DNA of 64,000 bases from Volutella citrinella (GCA_034401135.1 JAWZSP010000003.1:4650001-4714000); one strand, 5' to 3'; positions 12,141 to 25,382 are shown, counted from the first letter of the stretch. A program made the numbers and translations. The notes: generated from the sequence alone by a model not told the origin.

Positions 12141-12533
12141 CGAGGAACGGGCACTGGAGAAGAAGCGTGTGACAGGATACCAGCCGTCAAAGCACTGGGT
12201 TCCATCACCGAACGGGGGAATGAGAATCGACGTGAGCAGGCATTGGTGCAGCGCTGTTGAAGCACCTTACTCGATTGTGCCACTTGTCAGCAAAGACAAG
12301 ATGCGAAGAAAGAAAGCAGAAAAGAGAAACAAAAGTTGGCAAAAAGAAGCGAAGAACAGTGTGAAAGAGCATCACATAGGAGTATTTTCGCAAAGGAGTT
12401 GGGATATTACGGGTTTGTTGCATTTATCAGGTGTTCTCATAATAGAGTGTCCATGGTGGCTTCCTTATCACAGGATTTGTTAACAGTGACGTCCCCATCC
12501 TTGTGATCAATCCAGGCAGTCAAGAGCTGCCTC
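12141..12533. other. Convergent 3' flanks
   Basis: About 390 bp between two converging genes. Nothing but an A-rich, probably untranslated stretch (GAAGAAAGAAAGCAGAAAAG near 12305-12325) is seen. Confidence 0.5.
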
Positions 12534-14019
12534 TCAAGTCCAGTAGCGCCCCCAAACGTCGTAATCTTCCCTGGTCCCTCGGAACTTGAAGTCGACCTCA
12601 ATAATGTCCTGGAAGCCCTCCTTGGTTTGCGGCGGCTTGTGTCGCGATGAGAATCCATTAAAGGCCAGCTTGGGGAGGCTCTGCCTCGATTCCGGGTTGA
12701 GCGACTTGTTCAGCGAACGGACCGCGTCGTTGTGCTCGCAGATGTGTAGTGGCGTCTTGAACCAGACGCATCGGATAGGAACTCCCGTCTTCTTGGCCAG
12801 ATCAACCCAGATTGCGCGAGTTTCCGGGTCTGGATTCGTGTTGTCTAGATAGCCGTTGTTAGGAAGAGACGCCTCGCGGTGGGCGTGCATGACATTACCT
12901 ATCGCGACCGAGTCCCCTTCGGAGAGGGAATCCCTTGCGGCCTGGACACACTTGTCTCGGGTTTTCAGAGTGTCCTGATTTATCCGCTCATAACCCAACG
13001 GCTTTAAATACTTCCAGAAGAAGGTGCTCTTCCCGGCTCCAGGGGGGCCACAGAAAAGGACAATGTCCTGTTTGTTCTCCTTTTTGAAGGCGACATCCTC
13101 ATCTTCGACGTAGGGATGGTGGGCGAGGTCAAAATCTCTGGCGAAATCTCGAGGCTTCTGGTCGAGAAAGTACTCCTCTGGCGTCTTGAAGTCGATCCCC
13201 ACGTTGTGGGCAAAATTCCGGTCTGAGCAGCTGAAGTCCTTGCTGCTGGCTGCCACCCCACCGTCAGTCTTGACTAGCCCAGCCGTGCGTCCTCCCGCAT
13301 CGCCGATGAAGAAGCTATTTTCCAGGTCCACCTCTTCCACTGGGATATCATAGTCTTTACATAGCTCTGTCCACATGCCCGTGCGCGGCTTTCTATAAAT
13401 GTCCCGACCGGTCGCTGCGTATATTGTCACGGGCAGGTTGAGATTGTTGAGGATGGCATTGCACTTTTGTTTAAACTCGCTGACACGCTTCTGCGCATTC
13501 GCCTTTGGCCCTTTATAGTTCGCGTCGAAGTGAAGTGTTAATCCGGCTTGATTCGACAGGATGATGACTCGGTATTGTTCCTTTTCGTAAAGCTCTCGCA
13601 GTCGCCCTGGTACATGGGTATTCCACCACTTCCAGTCCCCAGCGGCATTCCCATGCTTCTTCCCGGAAGCAGTAACAATCAGTGTAGAATCGAGGTCGAA
13701 CGCCGCCACTTTTCGTCGCTTCACCTTGTCGGATTCGTCGTTCTCTGGTTCGTAGCGGCCTACGAGGAGCGTCGCGGGGGCATCGTCGCTGGGTGCTCGC
13801 TCCAACCAAGTCGTCCTCTCCTTAGGCTTCTGGGAGGCTGGCTTGAAGAAGTTGGCAACGGCGTTCTCTGAATTGAGATCAGTCATTGAAGGTTCTCGCG
13901 CGTTCACGGATGCCGAACCGCCTACTGGTGGTGCCGCTTTGGACCTTGCGCTTGAGAGGCGGCGGAGAGATGGGAGTATCGGAAGCTTTGCGCTTCGAAG
14001 AGGGACTGCCGGGAGCCAT
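12534..14019 (-). CDS. pnk1: Polynucleotide 5'-kinase/3'-phosphatase (DNA end repair)
   Basis: Two exons on the minus strand: 14019-13926 and 13867-12534, with a 58-nt intron (GTAGGC...TTCAG) at 13925-13868, giving 475 residues. The upstream ATG at 14019 opens a nuclear-type N-terminus (SSKRKASDTPISPPPLKRK) and the splice restores SGTTKNAVANFFKPASQK, the usual fungal Pnk1 start; the uninterrupted downstream frame instead runs into an unrelated N-terminus. Residues 85-260 are the HAD phosphatase with DLDST (D89, D91, T93), and SNQAG and GDAGGR further on. Residues 300-475 are the P-loop kinase with GPPGAGKST (305-313). The enzyme removes 3'-phosphate and adds 5'-phosphate at DNA breaks before ligation. 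There is no FHA domain, as in S. pombe Pnk1. It shares a short divergent promoter with med18. Confidence 0.95.
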
Positions 14020-14387
14020 CGTGGATGCGCGATGAGTTGAAAGGGTTTCATTGACAAAGCTTGGAGCCGCGCAACTCGGTCCTGCACCGGGAACGATTCC
14101 AAGGGCGTCGCGAGAAGAGCCGCGACGCGCAGTCACGTGCCCAGCTTTGAGTGCCTAGCTCCACCAGAGGCATAGTGTTCCACCATCGGGATGGTTTGGC
14201 CAGGTACTTCGTTTTCAACATCCAGGCGCACTTTGGAGTTCAAGGTTTATCTTTCATTTTCGCGGGAGTCGGATCGCCTCATTCTCTCTATTTTCAAAGA
14301 CATACGTGCGCCGACGCTGTTCCAGCTGGACGACTTGTGAGCCCAGGCAAAGTTGCATTCTGGCTGAACCAAGCCCAGCGAGCAATC
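14020..14387. promoter_or_regulatory. Shared divergent pnk1/med18 promoter
   Basis: Only 368 bp separate the start codons of pnk1 (minus) and med18 (plus), so their promoters must overlap. No TATA box is obvious, which suits housekeeping genes. The open frame of med18 extends upstream to 14151, but that part lacks family similarity. Confidence 0.6.
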
Positions 14388-15278
14388 ATGTACGAGGTGT
14401 TCCTGACCGCGCTGGTGGAAGACAATGATTTCAACGCCGCCTGTGCCGTTCTAGAGGGCCTCTGTGGGATGCCACCGTGGGAAAGCATCCAGAGAGTACT
14501 CTACTTCCAAGGCCCCCCGCGACCGCTGGGTATTTCGAACCAGAACTCGATTGACAAGCCCATCCGCAAAGAGAACGGCTTTCTATGGAAGGAACTGCAC
14601 CAGAACTTGGGTCGCCAGTCATTCGTATTGCAGACCCGATACGATGTCCTGAAAGACCGCGACATGGGACCAGGTGCCGCTCCCGCTGACCTGGACGCCA
14701 CACCCGGTATCCTGCGATGGACCGACTTCCCTGACCCGCCACACGGCAGGCCGATGCTCACGCAACGAAAAAAGGTCGAGCTCTGGGAGCAGAGGAAGCT
14801 TCCGTCATTGATGCGCGACAATAGCCACCAGTATGGTCCCTCGCCCTCTACGCTGACGCACCAGCTAACCCAAGACAGGTTCAAGACAGAGACGATTGAA
14901 GAGATGCACCGGTTCTTCCGGGATGACATCGAGTTCTGCCTCATCAGGCATTATTTCCTCAAGTCCCTGGACAACTACATCCCAATGGGTCCCCAGGGAG
15001 GGCAAGCAACGCCCCTATCCTCGCTGCCATCGTGGGAAGACCTGACGCCAGTGGACACGCAGAAGCGCTGGTTCCTTCACGTACGGTCCCACGTGCTCCA
15101 GGACAACAAGCCCGACGAGATCCGCAAGGCGCAGGACCAGCTCCTCGGCATCCGAAAGGAGCTCGACGGGGTGTTCGACTTCCGCTCAATTGACCGCAAG
15201 GTGCACGACACGAGAGTCGCGCAGCAGCAGCAGGGCATCCAGGCGTTGCCGCAAAAGGTCATCCTTGGCAAGTCTTGA
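14388..15278 (+). CDS. med18: Mediator complex subunit 18 (Srb5/Med18)
   Basis: A single-exon 296-residue protein. I place the start at the ATG 14388 because MYEVFLTALVEDNDFNAACA followed by VLEGLCGMPPWE and RVLYFQGPPRP is the standard N-terminus of fungal Med18; the frame is open 237 nt further upstream but that extension is not family-like. The remainder has the expected beta-barrel pattern with GRQSFVLQTRYDVL, then FFRDDIEFCLIRHYFL (about 185-200), and ends with the family-typical FDFRSIDRKVHDTRV. Med18 with Med20 forms the head-module jaw that contacts RNA polymerase II and affects initiation and termination. It is transcribed divergently from pnk1; the pairing may only reflect compact housekeeping promoters. 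Confidence 0.9.
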   Translation: MYEVFLTALVEDNDFNAACAVLEGLCGMPPWESIQRVLYFQGPPRPLGISNQNSIDKPIRKENGFLWKELHQNLGRQSFVLQTRYDVLKDRDMGPGAAPADLDATPGILRWTDFPDPPHGRPMLTQRKKVELWEQRKLPSLMRDNSHQYGPSPSTLTHQLTQDRFKTETIEEMHRFFRDDIEFCLIRHYFLKSLDNYIPMGPQGGQATPLSSLPSWEDLTPVDTQKRWFLHVRSHVLQDNKPDEIRKAQDQLLGIRKELDGVFDFRSIDRKVHDTRVAQQQQGIQALPQKVILGKS

Positions 15279-15620
15279 GACATTGGGGGAGCTTCAATCA
15301 TGCGCTATGCGCCATTCAATCTCTTTGCCATGTAACCGCTTCGCCCATCCAGAGAATGCGTTGCAACAGGTTATGCCGATGCGTCACAAGGCCCCCAGCT
15401 AGTGGTTGGTCGTCGGCTGTCTCATGAATCACAAATACTACCCTGAAGCTCGCGATCGCAACCAGGCAAGCTGCAGACACTCACGAAAGCAGCTCATCCT
15501 GCCTCAGATAGTCAATTAAATTGATTACGATTATCATGTAAATTTCATGAGCAAAAGGTTACACTCAATGGCTTCCTACTCCACGCTTCTTCCAGGCCTG
15601 GTCCGCATCTGCGAAATCTG
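15279..15620. other. Convergent 3' flanks of med18 and the OBAP gene
   Basis: About 340 bp, AT-richer near 15505-15550 (AATTAAATTGATTACGATTA), consistent with polyadenylation signals for both converging genes. No coding signal. Confidence 0.5.
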
Positions 15621-16428
15621 TTAGTCTTGGTCATTCATCATTCCACGCTTTACGTTACCTGGATGGACCTTGGGCGTTGCAATCTTCTTCCTCGCTTTCT
15701 TCTTGATCTGGTAGTCGGTGCCGAATATCTTGTCCCTTTCCGCCACCGTCGTCTCAAAGTCCAGCTGTCCATCCGCCGTGAAACTCGTCATCAGCTTCGG
15801 CTCCCCCAGCGGCAGCTGGTGTCCCTCGTCAACCTGCCAAAGGTGGTAGACCTTGCCGTACAAGTGGACAACCTGTTCCATTTCCATATTCTCGGCCGTC
15901 TCCCATGCGGTCTCGGGCACTGCTCGATTCGGCATGATTAGCATGCCCGACTTGACCTCGTAGACGTGCGAGTGCCAGAGCTTGCGCTCCTCGGGCTGAA
16001 GAGTCTCGTACAGCGTGGGTGTGATCATGTACTCGATGCCGATAAGGCGGGCGTTCTTGTCGTCAGTGTCGTAGATTAGACACTGCCGCACGTCATTATC
16101 TTACAGCCGTCAGCGATCGTCGTCTTTGAGGCAATGCAACCGGGGTTCCGTTTACTTAGGTGGGCGCAGTAGTGATTCGCCTCTACCGCGCGCGTTGGGT
16201 CGTCTGCGTAGGCATGGAAGGCATTGAAGTGGCCGCAAACGCTCTTGAGCGGGCGGAAGTCCTAAATCCCGGGTTGTTAGCCAATCCAATTGCCAGCGCG
16301 ACCGAGGTTTCTGGACAACAAACTTGCGTCACCGCCGCACCGGCAGTCAGCACTTGGTTGGTGGCCGAGAGCGGCTCCCCGAGGCCCTTGTTTGTGACGG
16401 GGATCGCGTGTTTCTGAGAAGCCGCCAT
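15621..16428 (-). CDS. DUF1264 / oil body-associated protein (OBAP) family
   Basis: Three exons on the minus strand: 16428-16324, 16261-16156, 16099-15621, giving 229 residues. Introns are 62 and 56 nt; the first has a CTAAC branch. The spliced protein reads [19 protein letters not shown], then [20 protein letters not shown] and YCAHL, then [20 protein letters not shown] and [13 protein letters not shown], the classic DUF1264 pattern. In plants OBAPs associate with lipid bodies; fungal members are common, cytosolic-looking and poorly characterised. No signal peptide or membrane segment is seen. The exact start is slightly uncertain: a frame at 16347-16649 overlaps the first exon, but it lacks family similarity. 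Confidence 0.9.
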
Positions 16429-19400
16429 TCCAACGGTTGTCTGAAAACATCCCCATAGGAGTGTGGGCGAGGCATGTTGAAGTCGCCTTGGGGTTCGTCT
16501 ATTTGGTCAACATCGTCGGGCCCTGGCGCAAACTCGAATACGTCATCACTCTGGGCGATCGTTGGATCCGCAGGGGCGGTTCGCGGGAGGGTCACGCTGG
16601 TAGGCGTTGGGCTGGGTCCCCGAACCCAGTCGCGGGGGGAAGTCGTCATACTGACATCTCAATGATCTCGGTATAGAACTCCCGGCTCCGACGGCCGTTG
16701 TGGGTCCGGCGGCCGGGGTTGATCGGGGGTGGCGGTGGTGGCGGGAGGTAGCCATGTGACCCTGGGCCTGAGTTTCGGCTTCTTGTCCAGCAATTGAAGA
16801 TCTGTAAGAGTTGAGCCATGTTACCATGTTTCTAAAGCTGGACGAAATTATTCTTCACAGTGCTCACACTGCTGTCAATGAAATCTTTGCGCGGGTCTCG
16901 CCACTGAAACGCTCTGAAGGCCGCGACGGAAGACGCTCCTCCAATGTAAACTGCCAAGTCTCAAACAGAATCGGCACGCAATGCTTTTAACCGCGAATAA
17001 GCAAAGTCCGAAACAAATCTCACGAAAAATTGTCACGTCCGTGTGTAGATGGGGATTTGATCAGTTTTCTGCGAACAAATAGAGGCACTCCGCGCTCACC
17101 AACCTCCTAGGGGTTAATGTATTGGCAGTCGGCCACCTAAATTGGAGGCTCTATCAGTGGGCCCAGCGTAACCTGCAACGCGCTTCACAGATCCCTAGGT
17201 CAGTGCGCGCTTGATTCTAGACAGAGTCGTAAGCGCTGCTCAACGCGAAACATCCATCTGTGCTCAAAGGAATACTAGGCTTGTTTCCAGCCCCCTGGGC
17301 GGGCCGGCTCTAAGAATAGGAAGGGCGTTTGGATGCGTAACTGCAGACCATGTTTCCATAATCTGAAGCCTAGCAGCTCCCAATTGTCCGGATAAGGAAA
17401 ATCGAGAGGTGTCGACTCGGCAAGTCCTCACTGACTCCTCACATCATCCATAGGCTGGATCCCTAGCGCTCTACTAGCTCAACTTGCTCCAGACAACGCT
17501 ACAAGTAACTAGTTGGTCCACCCGTTATCCGTGTGTCGATAGGAAATAGCAAACTAGATATCACGGCCAAACATGAACGAAGACCAAAAAATACATGCAA
17601 CACCAGGCATTCGCCGGTCGTCACCGACCCGACTACTACTCCGGCACTCACAAGTTTATCGGTGGGAGATCGGACGGGATCCCGAGTTCTCTTGTGGCTG
17701 TGGCCGCATGTGCTCGCTGGTCGAGTGTCTGGAGTTTTGCTTCTTCGTCGCTGCACGAGTTGCTCTCCCTTGGCGATGTCCCGGAGACGTCGCCAAGTCG
17801 GGGTCGCACCAGCACGGCCAACCAGCTTCTCATGACTCGACAACTGCAACGTCCGACTCTACAGCGCAGCAAGCACAGAGAGAGGGTGTGGCTGCCATGT
17901 TTTCGTAGCCCCCGGCACCGGCGCGTAGCGAGTCTGAGTCGCGAGCATGGCGTCATCATAGCTCGTCGGGAGGCAACGGCTCTAAGCGCGGCACCGTCGC
18001 CAAAGCCATGCTTTTCCGCGGCTCGGGGTATCGAAGGTGCATAGATGCACCCCTCAACGACGTAGATCACAGCAGAAGATCAGTCAATATGGAAGAGTCG
18101 GAGAGTGCGGTAGAAAACCGCGTTGGGGCGCGAAAAACTGTGAAGGCGACGGCGCAGCAGCGACAGCATGACATCACTCACCTGAGCGGCCAAGTTGTGG
18201 CGAGTGAGAGCGGATACGTTACTCCGAACATAGGCACAGAGATAAGGTCCGATCAGTGGGGAATTTTTTGGGGGTGAGAACTAGGTGATTACGCCAGCAA
18301 AAGGAAGATCCGACCGGCGATTAAGCTTGTCATGACTGTGCTGCACGTCCAGATTCGCAGAGGAAAATGCGACGGTGACGTCGTCTCGTCGGAAGGGCTT
18401 TGCCGTGGCCAAGCCGTCCATGATGCTGGGAATCAAGGAAGCTGTGTCTTCCATGACGAGCAGGCATGCTGAATCCAACAATCCCCAGTTATTCAGCGGC
18501 GCGCGGCTGCATGGAGCGGCACAGCGGGGTGTGTGAATCAAGATCCGCTGGCAGGTTGAGCCACCCGATCGGATCCAACGAAAATTTTCATTGTCTGTTT
18601 CGCTACCGAGTACCTGCACCGCCTTCATCAAGGGCTGGTGCTACAATGCAGCACTGCTGGCCAGTCGAGAGAAAAAGTTTGTCTTGTTGACTGCCCAACG
18701 TGGGATTAGCGGGCGGGAGGGGAAGGCCGGCGCCGGATACGGTCGCACAAGAGACCGTCCGTACGGCCGGCCCGAAGCCGAGGCCGGGGGAAGGAAAGCA
18801 GAGCAGCTCAAGGGAGGGGCAACAGTACCCGCGGAAGAGGGGGAATGGATGCTTGCCCGTGTCGAGCTTGGGGAGGTGTCTGTATCGTTGTATTGGCAAA
18901 CCGTGCAAATGGCCCGCCAAGAGATCAGCTAGGGCGAGAACTCGAAGCCTTGCATCCAGGGACGCACAAGAGTCGAACAGCAGACGGCGTCGTTGGCCAG
19001 ATATTCCCCCCGCCTGCCACTACCACCCCCCCGGCATAGTCCCCGGTGTGTGAGCCTGGGCGCGGAGCAGACTCTGCGCCATTCGCCGGCGAGCAAGTGA
19101 TCGGCGGACCCAGCACAGTCTCGAGCGAGCAATTGCGAGGCTGAAAAGTGCTGGATGCTGCGAAGCTGTGCGGGGAAAACTCCAGAGGGTGGATCAAGAA
19201 TGGAGCAAGAATGGTGGAGAGCGCCCCCCCGGCGTCCAGGACACGGTACCGCCGCTCGCGTGGCCCATGACTCGACCCAGTCCGTCAACGCCATCAATAC
19301 GGTCACTACCCCCAATTGAGGAGATATGGGACCGGCCCCCTCTGTGGCAACGACGCAGCCTCGCTTTGAAGCGACGGCGATTCGACGGGTGCGTGCTACT

Positions 19401-22400
19401 ATCTTCGGGAGTCAGAGCTGGTCGCCGGGTTCGGCGCTAGGGGGGTATGTCATGATACGCGCGCGGTGACACAGCGACAAAGCCCGAAGCGGACAATCAA
19501 GGCCGGATGCCGCGAGAGAGTCGACAGCTATGCGATCGGACTAGTGTTGGGCATTGGTATTGGCATACGAGAGCAACTGCGATGCGGCCGGCTGGTCGTC
19601 GCCCGTGTTGTTGGCTCCCATCAATTGGGCAATTATTGGATGCACAGCTGGCAGGTCGACCCGAGGCCAGCCATTGAACCCAGGCGCCAGCTCAACGGTG
19701 AGGCGCCGAGCTCCTGCACGACAAGGCGGGATGGCCAATCCCAATCAAACCAAATCAATGGCCCTGCAATCCAACCCTTGCAATAGGCGTCTGACCTCAA
19801 ACCGCCAGCTGAATTACAGCTCAACTCAATTGAACCCAACATCCACACCGCATCGCCGCCTGGTCGCGGCCTAGATCGCGCACCCTAGTCTGATTCTTGG
19901 GAAGCAATAACAATCAAGATATCAGAAGGAGGGGGGATGCCAACTCGGCCCAACCCCTCCCTCTCCTGGCGCAACCGCGGCCTTATGATAATTGCCCATC
20001 TCACCCATCCTATCACGAGCTGCCCCTCCCTTGCTGACGGCGACAACGATGGGGATTCATCAATGCCGAGAGCTTTTGTTGGTTCTCCGCGGTGGCCGTC
20101 CAGGGAAAGGATTTGCTCCCCTTCAGGTGCGTGAGCGCCCTCCTCTGCTGTAGGGCGGGACGGGAAGGCTACGAGTTACAGCACATTGGCAGCTCCTCCC
20201 GACACTTTGATAGCTTTGGTGATCTGCATTAAATATCGGTGGTCTCGAATGCTCATTGCTGGGGAACCAAAGGGGGCCGAGACAGTTGGCGGCGCCTTGT
20301 CTCATCCAACATGGCAGCCTCAAGCTTCAGGGCGCCTTACAGGGAGACAGTGCGCACCTGCACTGTATTTTCCAAGGCAACGTTTCCCTCCAGCGATGCC
20401 CCATCGCAAAGGGCGGAGAGCCTCAAGAAACAAGAGGGGGGCGTGTACGTAGTCTCCTAGTCGACACTCTCAGGGCCCGCCTACGGCGGGACCGGGGGGA
20501 GGCAGCTCCCACTAAAAAAGGCAGCTTGGTGAGCCTCCGTCGCGTGGATGGGCTGGGGCAGCCTGCCTGCCTGAAGAGGCAATTGCACCCTGTCCACCAC
20601 GCTCACTGCATCTGCGTCCGAGAAGAGCACCGCGCCCGTGAGAGACTCGTAATCACGCAGTCCTGCTCATACTCTCGCCTGGTGGAATAGGCCCTTTTTT
20701 ATCACGAACGGCGGCCGGCGTAACCAGCAACTGCGAGACCTACCAGAGGACCTGAGGGAGTTGGGGGAACACAAAGCATCCCACGTGGACGCAAGAGGCT
20801 CTGGGCGCCATCATTTCTGATAGGGCCTGCCTGCCTGACTGTCGCTGCCTTACTTGGCGGCGATGCTTTCTTGCGCTCTCTCCCACTGGCACACGCCCGG
20901 GACTGAGATGTCGTGTGATGGCCCCTCGTGTCGTGATCCTTTGCCCTGTGGCCCCTCGCCGTCGTCTTCGTTCGGCCCATGGCTCGCGGCCCCAGCTTCC
21001 ATGTGTCCGTGGCGCGAAGCTCCATTGCCTCTCCGTCTCCCGATTGCTCTCGCCCTGCTGGCCGTTCAATCAGGTAGGAGCCCGCCCGTGGGCCATGACC
21101 AGTACCCTCGTCGCATGTGACGCCGGGCGCAGGGTAAAGCATAACCTTTTCCCCGCATTATCCCAGGCCCTGGGGACCCGGCGCCAGGGTTTTTCTGCCA
21201 ATAATCGAATCTTGCCATGCCCTTACGCATTGTACATTATCGCCTCTCGGGTTTCAGGATTTTTTTGAGCGCCGTGCAGGCAGCTGGCAAGCTATCTCGG
21301 CCCCGGTCTCAAGCAAGCTTCCCCGCCTTTGACTGTGGACCTGGCTCAGATCAAGGTCCTTGGCCGGTCCAAAAGTCCAAAACAGCTTGCCACGCCGCCC
21401 GTTGGCCCCGTCCGTCCTCTTTGCGATTGTGATCCCGGACAGGAGGAATACTGCGGAGGATGACTCCTCGTGGGGCCGAAAACGAGGGATCCTGAATATA
21501 GCAGCACCAGTATTCCGGGTTTTGATTTCATGCTAAAATTGGAATACGAATCTGGCCTTGGGTCTCGAGTCGCCTGGGGCTCGGGCTGGAGCTTCATGGT
21601 TCAAACGTGCAATTTTTGCATCATCCACGGCGCATGCTGCTCCATCCCGCAACTATGAAAATCCTATACGAGGCCTGGAACAGGGCGTGTCCCCGGGTTC
21701 CCAGGCCAGAGCTGTCCCCGACGGACCCGTGCGGGGCAGCTGCACACGTGAATAACCCCAATGCAGCGTCTATTCTGGCGACTATACAAACCTTAGGGCC
21801 TGGCCGTTTAGTCTAGCCCGGGAGTTTGACGGCTCCAGATGCCAAGGTTAGCGATCGCACCGTCCTGGCTTACCGCATCCGGCGCTCACCTCTTGGATCG
21901 AGCGGTCTAGGTCTGCATCAAATTATCGATTCGGGTCGGCTTTCGCCTACGAATGGCATGGGGCGCATCGTCGCTTACTTCCACATTAAGGTCTGCATGT
22001 GCGCAAAATGGAAAGCAAAAAAAACCCAAGCACAAAGAAAATGTCGATAGTTTTTGGCATCCCCGTGGCCTTTGGCTGCCAATAATTAATCTGGACCTGC
22101 GTCCAAACAGCGCCATCTTCCGTGACAAATGCAGATCCGCTGATCAGGCCATCCGGAAGAGTAGTATGCTTACTGAGACTTGGGGGCTGCTGAGGCCGCG
22201 ATTGCTCATAGGGCTGTCAGGGCGATGCGAGGCTGATCACACCACGATCGAGCCTGGTCTAGGCAGATGCTCCGGTGGCTTCAAGTCGCTGGCTGTCAAC
22301 CTATCAGCCCGAAATAGACATCCAACAGTCACATCGACGGTCTAGGCTGCGATGCTGGTGACTATGCATATGCGAAGCTTCAACGTTGCCTTTACCGTCT

Positions 22401-25382
22401 TCCATGTCTTCACTCCCCTCCATCTCGCCCGTCAAATGCGATCATGTCTCAAAACCCTATTGGAGCCTGCCAAGGCCGCGGCACATATTGCTACAACCGG
22501 GCAGCCTCGTGCACCAGCCCCAGCGCATACTTCCAATAGATTGATCTCCCTGCATTCAGCTGCACAGCCAGATCCCCGGGTTTGGGTGTCCTAGGCACAC
22601 CCACCAGCTGCCCAACTGTCCGTCAGCCTCTCCCGCCTCTTTGGGCGATCATTCATCTCATCCCGCCCTTTTCTGACCCTTCCTTCCGCTACCCAGATGG
22701 GGTTGTCCGCTACACGCCGGCGCACAGAGTCAGCCTGCGGCTCTGTTTTTTTGGGAACGGTGCCACGCGGTGCTTATTCATATGCGACGGCTGCCCATGG
22801 TGGTGGGCCCGGTGACAAGCCGATCAATGTACTACATTGTAGTCAGCGACGATTTGCATCTGCTCCTCCATGTGCCGCCGAGACGGGGGCTGATGGCACG
22901 CTGTAAGTCAGTCATCTCCCACACCCCGCTGGTCCGCTCTTTGGGCGCCCTGGGCACAGTCGTCATCTAGATGAAATGGCGGGTAATACTAAACGGTGTC
23001 TGCGGCAGGTGGTAAGCAGTGCCATCTGACAGCCTGCGAACACACCCTCCATCAAACCCCTCCGAAAATGGCGATGGCGCAGCCGGAGGGGGAAGGGATG
23101 CAATTGGATGCATTCTGATGCGTGACGACGGAGGACCCCGAGATGGCCGGTCTCGATTGGGACTGTGCAGCAACTCCAACTGCAGTCGCCGTCAAGCAAG
23201 AACACGTCGCCGAGACTGATCGCCTTTACACTTTCAATAGCCAGGCGGCGAAGCAGACGAGCTGAATGGATGCTGGCTGTCGCTTGCCTCCCGTCTGGCT
23301 CGCTTGCGCATCGCATGGCCCGTAGAGCTGCGGCTGTCCGCATTTCAGCTCCCTCAGCAGGCTGCAATCGCTCCAATATCGATAATCAGCGACGCAACAA
23401 GCAAATAATTAGAGTAAAGCATTAGCTCGCCTGCTAGATCGATATACGCAAGCCGCTGCGGCTGTGCCCTTGTTCTGCTCTGCCCCAGGCCGGCCTGGTG
23501 GCTGGCTGGGCTGACTCGTAGCCCTGCCGCCGATAGATAGTCCCCAAACTGGGCCTGCATGCACGATTCAACGCCACCCCCAGCAATTGCTTGCGCTGTG
23601 CAGTTCGTACAGTGCCACATCTATCGCGTCCATTTCCCATATCGAATTTCCACTTCCGCCTGCCTACTCTGGAGTGGATGCTACCCCTCGCTGTCCCTCA
23701 TGCCCGAGAACAGAAGCAGAAATTCCATGGGCTCGAGCTCCCAGCAAACGGTCGTCTTCTCCACTGAGCCTACGCCCAGATAGGAAGCGTCCTCACCTCA
23801 TCGTCACGCATCGTACCATGGCCTCATGGCATCCCGCCCTGAGCCCATATTTTAGCGGCCCAGGCCAGACGAACCCCCCCAGTCGCTCGGTATTCCGCCT
23901 CACTCCTGATCTGAGACGCTGGGTCTGGCTATCTAGACGACTGGGCCTGGCTGGGTCTGGTTAGCACATCTGGCATCAGCACACCAAAGGCGAGCGGGCC
24001 GCCTCGCGTGCAGGGTCCTCTGTTTGGCCCATCGATCTGGTGTCTGCAGATTTCGGCTGCCATCCGCTCGCGTGGCAAACATCTGTCGTTTCCTAACCCT
24101 CTGGCCCTGGTCCGTTGGGCACAATAGTGCTGCGTTTGAGCAACCCACGTAGCAGCAGGAATCCCATCGGAGACTTCCATGGTTCGTTTTCCCACGACCC
24201 AAAAGTTCATCATGCTATCATCGCCATCACCTGTTGAAAGGCCATCCTCACTCGGAGCCCATCTTCCTCTCCCTGTTGGTGCAATGCAACGACTCATCCC
24301 CGCAAACCGGCGCGATCGGTGTTGCCGGGGCCAGCGCCGGGGAGGTGTGCGTGTTAGCGAAGGCGAGTAAGCGGTTGTCAGAGTCATATTCATCGTCGTG
24401 GATGGTGATGGTGTTGCTTGGCGCGTTACAACACGATTCAGTACGGACGTAGAGGCCGACGGGCCGCAGGACTGGTGCGCGCATTTCCATCCATGGAAGG
24501 CAAATGGAAGGAAAAGAAGAAAAGTAAAACTGCCCATCGACCAGTCAGGTTCACGCGTGTGTCACTCAGAAGCTGCATCCCGCATGTTGCTTGAGTCGTG
24601 CTGCTGGGCGCCGATTTGATACCTGTGGGCCAGTCCGTCCCGACGGATCCTCTAGCCCGTCCAACAAGCAGAGGGCGGCAGAGCGCTAGAAGAGCTGCCA
24701 TCCATTCATCCAGCCAAACACCCGTTGATGCCATCCTCCATCCCGCTCACGAAAGGCGACGGCTCCTTACTCAACCAGCACAAGTCGATGCCGGCCCGTC
24801 CAGTCGCATCGCGCGCCCTCCCTCCAATGCCTCCATCCGCCACGTTGCTAGAGAAAAAGTCGGCCGACGAAGAGCCGCTTCGGAAGGACTTGCAACCCGT
24901 AGTGGCCCTCCATCAAGCAAGCGGATAGTTGTACATAGTATCTCTCGGTCGCCAACAGAGGACCCGTCGGTCTGGGGCAGGCATTAGCCGGCACGGCGCA
25001 CCAGAAAAAATAGACATAACCACCAACAGAACTGGGGATACCTGCCGAAAAGGCGGCCTCAACCGCGCGGCCCCAACAACATACCTCACGGTGTGCGCCG
25101 TGGCCCCCCTCCCCCGGCTGCCTTTCTGTCTGTAATTCCCTCAACAGTGCGCGCGCCCTTTCTGCCTCTCAGTCTTCTCGTTGCGTTGCGATGACGTCTG
25201 CCCGACCAACCCAGTCCAGAGTCGAGGTTGACGATCGCAGCATTCCCATCGGCGTGCGGCTCGTCAGGAATTTGGAAAAGGCGGGCTTCTTCTCGGTCGC
25301 CCCGATGGGAATCCTTGGCTGCGTAGCCGCTTCTGGCAGCAGACTCAGCAGCCTCTATGCCAAATATACCCACAGAGGCATG
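16429..25382. other. Gene desert, about 9 kb
   Basis: No protein frame here has a recognisable domain, convincing start context or protein-like composition; the longest frames (for example 23929-24537 minus and the first part of 25191-25967 plus) are Arg/Pro/Ser-rich by-products of GC-rich DNA. I looked for tRNA B-box (GGTTCRANNCC) sequences, transposase or reverse-transcriptase motifs, long terminal repeats and RIP-like AT-rich decay and saw none. The region is not especially AT-rich, apart from about 16.85-17.1 kb. It could hold non-coding RNA or regulatory DNA for the gene at 26287, or a gene too divergent or intron-rich to see. Confidence 0.5.

Noticed and set aside
11599..12483. 294-residue plus-strand frame overlapping the 11442 gene
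   Set aside because: Starts inside the other frame; composition less protein-like, and its Lys-rich end lies in the A-rich 3' flank.
16347..16649. 100-residue minus frame with acidic centre upstream of the OBAP gene
   Set aside because: Overlaps the first OBAP exon in another frame; no partner exons or family match. Possibly part of the leader.
23929..24537. 202-residue minus-strand frame in the desert
   Set aside because: Begins with a hydrophobic stretch that mimics a signal peptide, but the rest is Arg/Thr/Pro-rich with no recognisable pattern.
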